From NCBI GenBank assembly GCA_023382455.1, contig JAHDVX010000023.1, forward strand, positions 13,210 to 50,887: a DNA stretch of 37,678 bases, given 5' to 3'. Below the pieces are notes generated by a model. That model saw only the letters and a program-made list of their open reading frames with translations, did not search any database and was not told where the DNA came from. Position 1 is the first letter of the stretch, and the number at the start of each line of letters is the position of its first letter. Below, piece by piece: positions 14,752 through 21,860 of this stretch. Both the position numbers and the translations under genes were made by a program. The DNA is from Flavobacteriales bacterium (GTDB taxonomy: Bacteria > Bacteroidota > Bacteroidia > Flavobacteriales_F > PHOS-HE28).

Positions 14752-15978
14752 ATGCCCCGAGTGCTCCACATCAACAACCGCTTCAACGTGGGCGGCCCCA
14801 CGCACAATGTGGCCTGCTTGGCGCGGTACATGATGCCGGAGTATGAAACGCTGCTGATCGGAGGCCCACCGGAAGCCCATGAGAAAAGCAGTGAGCACAT
14901 CCTGGCGGCCATGGGCGTTGACGCCATCATCGTGCCGGAGATGCACCGCAAGATCTCCCCTTGGAAGGACCGCTCCGCCTATCGCCGGGTGAAGCAGATC
15001 ATCAAGGAATTCAAGCCGGACGTGGTGCACACCCACGCGGCCAAGGCAGGTGCCGTAGGGCGGCTGGCCGCCCGGGAATTGGGCGTGAAAGCCGTGGTGC
15101 ACACCTTCCACGGGCACGTGTTCCACAGCTATTTCGGCCCGGTGCGCACCTCGGTGTTCAAGAACGTGGAACGCTACCTGGCGCTCCATACCCACCGGAT
15201 CATCGCCATCAGCGAGAAGCAGCGTAGCGAACTGGTGGAGGAGCACCGGATCTGCCGGCCGGACAAGGTATCGGTCATCCACTTGGGGTTCGACCTGAGC
15301 AAGTTCCGGGAAGACCAGGACCGGAAACGGGCCCTGTTCCGCCACGTATATGGCGTGGCTGATGACGAGGTGGCCGTGGCGATCGTGGGCCGCCTGGTGC
15401 CTGTGAAGAACCATGGCCTTTTCCTGGAAGGACTGAAGGACGTGCGGGCACGCACCGGCAAACGGGTGCGCGCCTTCATCGTGGGCGACGGCGAGGAACG
15501 GGGGCACATCCAGGACAAGGCCTCCGCCTTGGGCCTGAGCCAAGCACATGCTCCCGGTTTCAATGGGCACGGGTTCGGCCACGGGGTGAACGGCAAGCCC
15601 GTGGTGGAACGGGCGGACATCACCTTCACCAGCTGGGTGGAGGAGGTGGATTTCGTACATGCCGGTGCAGACCTGGTGGCGCTCACAAGCTTCAACGAGG
15701 GCACCCCGGTGAGCCTGATCGAGGCGCAGGCCGCAGGCCGTGCCGTAGTAAGCACGCAGGTGGGCGGCATTGAGAACGTGGTACACCATGGGGTGACCGG
15801 CCTGTTGAGCCCGAACAATAACATCAAGGCCTTCAGCGAAAACCTGTTGCGCCTGGTGGAAGAGGATGAACTGCGCAACCGGTTCGCCGCAAAAGGGTGG
15901 GACCAAGTGGGCGAACGCTACCATTACTCCCGGTTGGTGCGCGACACGGCCAACCTCTATTCGGAGCTGATCGCGTGA
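14752..15978 (+). CDS. GT4-family glycosyltransferase
   Basis: 408 residues, GT-B fold. It shows the N-terminal HINNRFNVGGPTHNVACLA acceptor-side loop, VHTHAAKAGAVGRLAA, the sugar-nucleotide domain starting VAVAIVGRLVPVKNH, and the EX7E motif in SFNEGTPVSLIEAQAAG. This is the pattern of cytoplasmic retaining glycosyltransferases that extend lipid-linked polysaccharide units. A glycine/histidine-rich stretch (about residues 262-285, around FNGHGFGHGVNG) interrupts the usual LG-to-FTGW linker, where most relatives have only a few residues. The start at 14752 (MPRVLHINNRF) is typical. It is the first gene of the export cluster and is 42 bases from the Wza-type gene. Confidence 0.92.
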   Translation: MPRVLHINNRFNVGGPTHNVACLARYMMPEYETLLIGGPPEAHEKSSEHILAAMGVDAIIVPEMHRKISPWKDRSAYRRVKQIIKEFKPDVVHTHAAKAGAVGRLAARELGVKAVVHTFHGHVFHSYFGPVRTSVFKNVERYLALHTHRIIAISEKQRSELVEEHRICRPDKVSVIHLGFDLSKFREDQDRKRALFRHVYGVADDEVAVAIVGRLVPVKNHGLFLEGLKDVRARTGKRVRAFIVGDGEERGHIQDKASALGLSQAHAPGFNGHGFGHGVNGKPVVERADITFTSWVEEVDFVHAGADLVALTSFNEGTPVSLIEAQAAGRAVVSTQVGGIENVVHHGVTGLLSPNNNIKAFSENLLRLVEEDELRNRFAAKGWDQVGERYHYSRLVRDTANLYSELIA

Positions 15979-15996
15979 TCGCCTAGCCCCTTTGGC

Positions 15997-16004
15997 TATT
16001 TTTG
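15997..16004 (+). promoter_or_regulatory. Exact -7 box upstream of the Wza-type gene
   Basis: TATTTTTG is an exact TAnnTTTG match, 17 bases before the ATG at 16021 in a 42-base gap. No -33 TTG stands at the right distance, so an internal promoter is possible but not certain. Confidence 0.45.
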
Positions 16005-16020
16005 CCCGAAATCCGAAGGA

Positions 16021-16779
16021 ATGGGGAAGCGGTCGTTGATGTTGGGCGGGGTCATATTCCTGCTATCCGGTTGCTACATCAACCGCGACATCATGTTCAA
16101 GACGCCGAGGGATTATGCGTTCGACGCCATTTCGGACACCCTGAACCGCGAATTCACGATCCAGCCGGATGACATCCTCAGCTTCCGGATGTATGCCAAC
16201 GACGGCTTCAAGATGGTCGACATGGTCAACGAGGACCAAACGAGCGTGAACGCCCGGAACCGGATGGTGTTCGACTATCCGGTCTACCCCGATGGCAATA
16301 CGCGCCTGCCGGTGGTGGGCAAAGTGCACGTAGTGGGCCTCACCATCCGCCAAGCGGAAATGCTTCTCGAGGAACGCTATGCGGTGTACTACCAGAAGCC
16401 TTATGTGCTGCTCACGGTGAACAACCGGCGTGTCGTGGTCTTCCCAGGAGGGGGTGGTGATGCCAAGGTGGTGAACCTGGAAAACAACAACACCACCCTG
16501 ATGGAGGTGCTGGCAAAGGTGGGTGGCATCGCCAAGCGCGGCGACGCCCGCCATGTGAAACTGTTCCGCCAGGACGGCGATCGGCGCAAGGTGATGGAGT
16601 TCGACCTGTCCGACATTGAGAACCTGAAGTATGCCGATGTGGTGATGCAGGCTGACGACGTGGTGTACGTGCAGCCCACTCCCGAGATCGCCCGCGGCAT
16701 CCTGCAGGAGATCACGCCCCTGGTCACCTTGCTCACCACCACCGTGCTCGTGGTGGGCCTTGTCCAATCCCTGAAATAG
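16021..16779 (+). CDS. Wza-type polysaccharide export lipoprotein
   Basis: 252 residues. A lipoprotein signal peptide ends in LLSGC with Cys18 as the lipidated residue. The polysaccharide-export (Poly_export) domain follows (about 45-130, FTIQPDDILSFRMYANDG, then YPVYPDGNTRLPVVGKVHV), then a SLBB-like beta-grasp segment (about 135-215, VVVFPGGGGDAKVVNL), and a hydrophobic C-terminal helix (LVTLLTTTVLVVGLVQSL) that could span the outer membrane as in Wza. It would form the outer-membrane export pore working with the Wzc-type kinase 14 bases downstream. Confidence 0.92.
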   Translation: MGKRSLMLGGVIFLLSGCYINRDIMFKTPRDYAFDAISDTLNREFTIQPDDILSFRMYANDGFKMVDMVNEDQTSVNARNRMVFDYPVYPDGNTRLPVVGKVHVVGLTIRQAEMLLEERYAVYYQKPYVLLTVNNRRVVVFPGGGGDAKVVNLENNNTTLMEVLAKVGGIAKRGDARHVKLFRQDGDRRKVMEFDLSDIENLKYADVVMQADDVVYVQPTPEIARGILQEITPLVTLLTTTVLVVGLVQSLK

Positions 16780-16793
16780 AACCCGGAGGGGCG

Positions 16794-19256
16794 ATGCTGA
16801 ACGACACGGTGGGCAATCAGGCGGCGCAGCTGGCCAGCTACCGTGACCGCATCACCAATTTCAGCAACGAGTTCGACCTCGGGCTGTTCGTGTACATCGT
16901 CAAGCGGTCGCTCATCTGGATCGCCATGTGCCTGCTGCTCGCCTTCGGGACGGCATACATCTACCTGCGCTACACGGCCCCGGTGTATGCCAGCAGCACA
17001 ATGCTGCAGTTGGCACAGACCAACAATGCGCAGACGGTCCTGAAAATGAACGAGATGATGGAGGACAACAACCTCCAGGCCGACGTCCAACTGCTCCGCT
17101 CCAAATTCTTCATTGCCAAGGCCGTGGGCGCTCTTCCGCTGGAGGTCCGCTATTTCTTCCAAGGCCAGATCCTCACCGAGGAGCAGTACAAGCAGTCCTT
17201 CTACAAGGTAACCGACGTGGAGGTGGTGAATGCCGCCGTGCGGGAAAAGCCCATCTACCTCGGCAGGTTGGAGGACGGCAGACTGGAGCTCTCCTACACC
17301 GTGGGCACGGAAGTCATCAAGCAGGCCATCACACTGGGATCGCCCTTCAGCACGCCGCACTTCAAGGCCAGGTTGACCCTTACCCGGGGCACCGAGTGGC
17401 CCAAGGGTTCGGACCGCAGCACCTACTACTTCACTTTGAACGACATCGGGTCGCTGACCAACCAGCTGGCGGGGAACATCGTGGTATCCGTGGCGGATCC
17501 CAACGCCAAGACCATATCGATCAATACCAAGAACAACAACGCCATGCTGGCGCGCGACTTGAGCCAGGCCATGGCCGATGCGTTCATCACCTACGACGTG
17601 CAGCGCAAATCGGAAAGCGCCGAGAGCATACTGCGCTTCATCGAGAGCCAGAAGGACACCGTGTTCCGGGAACTGCGCGAAAGCGAGCTGAAACTCGGCA
17701 TGTTCAAGCGGGACAACCGCGTGGCCGACGTGGATGAGCTGACCCCCCTGCTGTTGGCAAGGTCCGACGAGTACGAGGACCAGGTGCTCAAACTGCGCAT
17801 CAAAGACAACCTGCTCAAGGAGGTGGAGCATGCCGCACGCCAGGACGAAGGCCATCTGGACGTGTACCAATTGCGTCCGCTGCTGGCGGGCACGGACCTG
17901 GAGGCCTCGCTGCAGGAAGCCATCTCCGTGCTGGGCGACCTGTTGCAGCAGCGTGAGACCATGGCCTTCGAGGCCACCACCAACAACGAGAACCTCCAGC
18001 TGCTGGACCGCCAGATCGAAATGCAGCAAGGCCTCATCCTCGGGAGCATTTCCGTGATGCGTCAACGGATCGGCTCACGCATGGCCGACTACGAGCAGAA
18101 GCTGCAGGAGTATGAAAGCCGCTTCAGCCAGATGCCCGAGAAGGAACTGGCCTACGCGCGCATCGAGCGACTGTTCAACATCAACGAGAAGTACTACACC
18201 CAGCTGCTGGAGAAGGACATCGAGTACCGCATCAGCAAGGCGGGGTTCGTGCCCGAGAACCGCGTGCTGGAATCCGCCGTGCTGCCCACCGTGCCGGTAT
18301 CGCCCAACCGGAGCCTGGTGATGCTCTCCTACATCCTGACGGGACTGATCCTGGGCATATTGATCGTGCTGGTGCGATACCTGCTGCACAACGACCTCAC
18401 CTCGCTGAATGATATCGCCAAGGCCAGCAACGCCTCCGTGGGCATCCTGGGCATGGTGCCCAAGTACAAGAAGGAGATCCCGGTGAGCCAGCTGCTGGTG
18501 GACAAGAACCCGAAGTCGCTGATCGCCGAGAGCTTCCGCAGCATACGCACCAACCTGCAGTTCGTGGACAACTCGCCGGGGCCGAAGCTGATCGCCGTGA
18601 CCAGCACCATCTCCGGCGAAGGCAAGACCTTCGTGGCCATCAACCTCGGCGGCATCATCAGCTTCAGCGACAAGCGGGTGGTGATCCTGGACCTCGACAT
18701 GCGCAAGCCGAAGATCCACCTGGGGTTCGGGGTGGAGAACGTCCGCGGCATGAGCACCCTGCTGATCGGCAAGGACAGCGTGGCGAACTGCATCCAGCAC
18801 AGCACGCTGCCGAACCTGGACTTCATCACCGCCGGCCCCATACCGCCCAACCCGAGCGAGCTGATCATCAGCGACCACATGGACCAGATACTGGAGGAGC
18901 TTAAAAAGACCTATGACGTGGTGCTGATCGACACCCCGCCGGTGGGCCTGGTGACGGACGGCGTCAGCATCATCCAGCAGGCGGACATCCCCATCTACAT
19001 CTTCCGCGCGGACTACTCCAAAAAGGCCTTCGTGCAGAACGTGGACCGCTTGATCAACGAGAACCAGATCTCGCGCCTGAGCTGTGTGCTCAATGGCGTG
19101 GACGTGGACCGCAACAAATACGGCTATACCTACGGATACGGCTATGGCTATGGCTATGGCTATGGCTATGGCTACGGTTACGGCCAGGGCTACTACGACG
19201 ACCGAAGCAGGGAGGCGCCGAAAACCTGGATCGCCAAGATCCTTTCCAAGATATGA
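16794..19256 (+). CDS. Wzc-type polysaccharide co-polymerase / tyrosine autokinase
   Basis: 820 residues in the inner membrane. The N-terminal Wzz-like part has a first membrane helix (about 36-60, SLIWIAMCLLLAFGTAYIY), a long periplasmic coiled-coil region (about 65-505) and a second helix (about 507-527, SYILTGLILGILIVLV). The cytoplasmic BY-kinase domain has Walker A SGEGKTF (about 605), Walker A' VVILDLDMRKP (about 630) and Walker B VVLIDTPP (about 709). The tail from Y776 holds 13 tyrosines within 28 residues, as nine Tyr-Gly units plus flanking ones, and would be the autophosphorylated Tyr cluster that controls chain length and export. A GGAGG site lies just before the ATG. The TGA overlaps the rfbC ATG by 4 bases. 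Confidence 0.94.
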   Translation: MLNDTVGNQAAQLASYRDRITNFSNEFDLGLFVYIVKRSLIWIAMCLLLAFGTAYIYLRYTAPVYASSTMLQLAQTNNAQTVLKMNEMMEDNNLQADVQLLRSKFFIAKAVGALPLEVRYFFQGQILTEEQYKQSFYKVTDVEVVNAAVREKPIYLGRLEDGRLELSYTVGTEVIKQAITLGSPFSTPHFKARLTLTRGTEWPKGSDRSTYYFTLNDIGSLTNQLAGNIVVSVADPNAKTISINTKNNNAMLARDLSQAMADAFITYDVQRKSESAESILRFIESQKDTVFRELRESELKLGMFKRDNRVADVDELTPLLLARSDEYEDQVLKLRIKDNLLKEVEHAARQDEGHLDVYQLRPLLAGTDLEASLQEAISVLGDLLQQRETMAFEATTNNENLQLLDRQIEMQQGLILGSISVMRQRIGSRMADYEQKLQEYESRFSQMPEKELAYARIERLFNINEKYYTQLLEKDIEYRISKAGFVPENRVLESAVLPTVPVSPNRSLVMLSYILTGLILGILIVLVRYLLHNDLTSLNDIAKASNASVGILGMVPKYKKEIPVSQLLVDKNPKSLIAESFRSIRTNLQFVDNSPGPKLIAVTSTISGEGKTFVAINLGGIISFSDKRVVILDLDMRKPKIHLGFGVENVRGMSTLLIGKDSVANCIQHSTLPNLDFITAGPIPPNPSELIISDHMDQILEELKKTYDVVLIDTPPVGLVTDGVSIIQQADIPIYIFRADYSKKAFVQNVDRLINENQISRLSCVLNGVDVDRNKYGYTYGYGYGYGYGYGYGYGYGQGYYDDRSREAPKTWIAKILSKI
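19131..19184 (+). repeat. In-frame Tyr-Gly hexanucleotide repeat in the kinase tail
   Basis: Nine in-frame TAY-GGN units; the middle five are identical TATGGC (as GCTATG in register 19141-19170). A change of unit number by slippage would keep the frame and alter the number of tyrosines available for phosphorylation. Confidence 0.9.
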
Positions 19257-19801
19257 TCGAGGTGGAAGCGACCCCGCTTGAAGGCCTGCTGCGGATCCGC
19301 CCCAAGGTGTTCGCCGATGCCCGGGGCGAGTTCCTGGAGACCTTCAATGCGCGGACCTTCGCCGAACGGACCGGCGTGATCACGACGTTCGTGCAGGACA
19401 ACCAGAGCCGTTCCATGGCCGGTGTGCTACGCGGCCTTCACCTGCAAGCGCCCCCCTTCGCCCAAGCGAAACTGGTGCGCGTGGTGGCCGGCGCCGTGCT
19501 GGATGTCTGCGTGGACCTGCGGCCCGGGAGCGCCACCTTCGGCCAGCACTATTCCTTGAGGCTCAATGCCACCGGGCAGGAGATGCTCTACATCCCCGAA
19601 GGCATGGCACACGGCTTCCTGGCCTTGGAGGACAACACCGTGTTCGTGTACAAGTGCACGGCCTACTACGAGCCGAAGGCCGAACGCTGCGTGCGATGGA
19701 ACGACCCCGACCTGGGCATCGACTGGGGGGTGCGCGATCCGCTGGTCAGCGAAAAGGACCAGGCCGGCTCCTCCTTTGTCTCGCGCCTGTGGATGCAATA
19801 G
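19253..19801 (+). CDS. rfbC: dTDP-4-dehydrorhamnose 3,5-epimerase
   Basis: RfbC epimerises C3 and C5 of dTDP-4-keto-6-deoxyglucose on the way to dTDP-L-rhamnose. The 182-residue protein is of family length and shows DARGEFLETFN, QDNQSRSMAGVLRGLHLQ with the catalytic His, AVLDVCVDLRPGSATFG, LYIPEGMAHGFLALED and FVYKCTAYYEPKAE with the catalytic Tyr. Its ATG overlaps the kinase stop (ATGA). rfbA, rfbB and rfbD are not in the window, so rhamnose (or a related deoxysugar) would need genes elsewhere; a C3- or C5-only epimerase of the same fold is the alternative. Confidence 0.9.
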   Translation: MIEVEATPLEGLLRIRPKVFADARGEFLETFNARTFAERTGVITTFVQDNQSRSMAGVLRGLHLQAPPFAQAKLVRVVAGAVLDVCVDLRPGSATFGQHYSLRLNATGQEMLYIPEGMAHGFLALEDNTVFVYKCTAYYEPKAERCVRWNDPDLGIDWGVRDPLVSEKDQAGSSFVSRLWMQ

Positions 19802-19804
19802 GGC

Positions 19805-20887
19805 ATGTATTCATCCAACCAGCTCTTCTTCATGTTGACGGGCCTGTTCTTCCTGGCCCTGGTGTTCACCCTGCTGGTGAACTCCGTCTTCATGCGCTTC
19901 TTCCACACGTTCGGCATCCGTGAGCATGCCCCGCAGCTGGTGCGCTGGAACGCCTCCAGCAAGCCGGCCTTCGGAGGTATCGGCTTCTTCATCGTCTTCC
20001 TGTTCGCCTTCGCCGCCTTCGGTGTGCTGTTCCCCAACATCCCCGGCCCGTTGAAGCCCGAACTGCTCGGCCTGTTGGCCGCCACCGGACTGGGGTTCCT
20101 CATGGGCCTGGCGGATGATGCGTACAACACCCGCCCCCTGCTGAAATTCATCACCCAAGTGGCGTGCGGCCTGCTGCTATTGGGCACCGGCACCCGCATC
20201 GACATTTTCCACATCCCTGCGGTGGACGGAGCCATCACCGTGCTCTGGGTGGTGGGCATGATGAATGCGATCAACATGCTGGATAACATGGACGCCATCA
20301 CCACGGTGGTTTCCCTGGCCATCTGTATCGCCGCCCTGGTGATCCTGCTCCTTTCCGGGGCGGCCACCGAGGTGGACACCACCATCATGATCGCCATGTG
20401 CGGCGCACTGGGCGGGTTCCTCTTCTTCAACTGGCATCCATCCCGGATGTTCATGGGCGATACCGGAAGCCAGTTCCTGGGCGTGCTGCTGGCCTACATC
20501 GGCATCCGCTTCTTCTGGAACGGGACCTCCATGGCGGGAACCGAGGAAGTGTGGCGCCAAGTATCCGTCGCCCTGGTGGTTTTCATCCTGCCCTTGGCGG
20601 ACACCACCACCGTTTCCATCAACCGCATTTGGCGGGGCCGTTCCCCGTTCATCGGCGGAAAGGACCACACCACGCACCACCTGAGCTACGCCGGCCTCAC
20701 CGATCCACAGGTGGCCATGGCCTTCGGCGGCCTGGGATTGGTATCCGCCTTCCTGGCCGTGATCGCCTACCGGTACATCCCGGTTTGGCACACTTGGCAC
20801 ACGCTGTTGTACCTGGGATACGCCTTGGCGGTATTCTCCTTCCTGTTCGGGTTGACGAAAAGGCGGGGGATCGACCGACCTTTGTAG
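19805..20887 (+). CDS. WecA/MraY-type undecaprenyl-phosphate sugar-1-phosphate transferase
   Basis: 360 residues with about ten membrane helices. The polyprenyl-phosphate transferase motifs are present: GLADDAYN (the DD metal site), NAINMLDNMDA (catalytic Asp region), RMFMGDTGSQFLG, and KDHTTHHL near the cytoplasmic end. The NMLDNMD and short HTTHHL forms fit WecA-like enzymes, which load a sugar-1-phosphate on undecaprenyl phosphate to start polysaccharide units, rather than MraY of peptidoglycan; this choice is inference. It follows rfbC by 3 bases and would be the initiating enzyme of the cluster. Confidence 0.92.
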   Translation: MYSSNQLFFMLTGLFFLALVFTLLVNSVFMRFFHTFGIREHAPQLVRWNASSKPAFGGIGFFIVFLFAFAAFGVLFPNIPGPLKPELLGLLAATGLGFLMGLADDAYNTRPLLKFITQVACGLLLLGTGTRIDIFHIPAVDGAITVLWVVGMMNAINMLDNMDAITTVVSLAICIAALVILLLSGAATEVDTTIMIAMCGALGGFLFFNWHPSRMFMGDTGSQFLGVLLAYIGIRFFWNGTSMAGTEEVWRQVSVALVVFILPLADTTTVSINRIWRGRSPFIGGKDHTTHHLSYAGLTDPQVAMAFGGLGLVSAFLAVIAYRYIPVWHTWHTLLYLGYALAVFSFLFGLTKRRGIDRPL

Positions 20888-20891
20888 CCCC

Positions 20892-21860
20892 ATGAGGCGT
20901 CTCCCCTCCCTGCTCGGCAAAAGTCTTTTCCTGTTGGCGATGATCGCCACCGGTGCCATTGCCTTGCACGTTTTCTCGTTCGGCACCAGTTCCACGGAAA
21001 GCGACCTGGACCACCAACGGAGCTTCAACGAGGGCTACCGCATTTTCAGCCTCACCCTGCCCGCCCAACTGGATTTCTGCGGCGAGAAGGTCCCCTTGGA
21101 GCTGCTGGACGTGCGCGAAAGGCTGGACCGCGAACTGCTGGTGAACACCTACTGGCAAAGCAATTCGCTGCTCGCCCACAAGCGGGCCAACCGCTGGTTC
21201 CCGGTGATCGGGAAGATCCTGGCCCGCGAAGGCGTGCCCGACGACATGAAATACCTGGCGTTGGTGGAAAGCGGCCTGACCAACGTGGTGAGCCCGGCCG
21301 GGGCCACGGGCTTCTGGCAATTCATGCAACCCACCGCGGAATCGCTCGGCCTGGAAGTGAACAGCGAGGTGGACGAGCGCTACAACGTGGAGCGCAGCAC
21401 GGAGGCGGCCTGCCGCTACCTGAAGGAAGCCTATGGGCGATACGGGTCCTGGGCCATGGCCGCAGCCAGCTACAACCTGGGGCCGGGCAACCTGGAGCGC
21501 CAGACCCAGCGGCAGCAGGAAACGGACTACTTCGCCCTGCTGCTGCCCGAGGAGACATCGCGCTACATCTTCCGCATCCTGGCCATGAAGGCGATCATCT
21601 CCGACCCCGGACGTTATGGTTTCCACCTTCGGGACAAGGACCTTTACGCCCCCTACCGCATCCGCACCGCGGAACTGCCCACCCCCACACAGGACCTCAG
21701 CGCCTTCGCCAAGGCCAACGGCACGAACTACAAAGTGCTCAAATTGCTGAACCCTTGGCTGCGAGACAACAGCATCAAGGGGAAACCGGGGAAGACCTAC
21801 ACGGTGCTGCTTCCTGCCGAGGATTTTGACAAGGCCGTGGCCGACCATGAAGAGGAATAA
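20892..21860 (+). CDS. MltD-like lytic transglycosylase with LysM-like end
   Basis: 322 residues. The N-terminal hydrophobic segment (SLFLLAMIATGAIALHVFSF) is a signal anchor. The SLT/MltD domain (about 100-225) has the catalytic Glu126 in YLALVESGL, then SPAGATGFWQFMQPTAESLG and AAASYNLGPGN. The C-terminal part (about 273-310, LSAFAKANGTNYKVLKLLNP, then TYTVLLP) resembles a LysM module. It would cut peptidoglycan glycan strands in the periplasm, perhaps making room for export complexes, but this link rests on position only. It follows the WecA-like gene by 4 bases and overlaps the uvrA start by 14 bases. Confidence 0.9.
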   Translation: MRRLPSLLGKSLFLLAMIATGAIALHVFSFGTSSTESDLDHQRSFNEGYRIFSLTLPAQLDFCGEKVPLELLDVRERLDRELLVNTYWQSNSLLAHKRANRWFPVIGKILAREGVPDDMKYLALVESGLTNVVSPAGATGFWQFMQPTAESLGLEVNSEVDERYNVERSTEAACRYLKEAYGRYGSWAMAAASYNLGPGNLERQTQRQQETDYFALLLPEETSRYIFRILAMKAIISDPGRYGFHLRDKDLYAPYRIRTAELPTPTQDLSAFAKANGTNYKVLKLLNPWLRDNSIKGKPGKTYTVLLPAEDFDKAVADHEEE

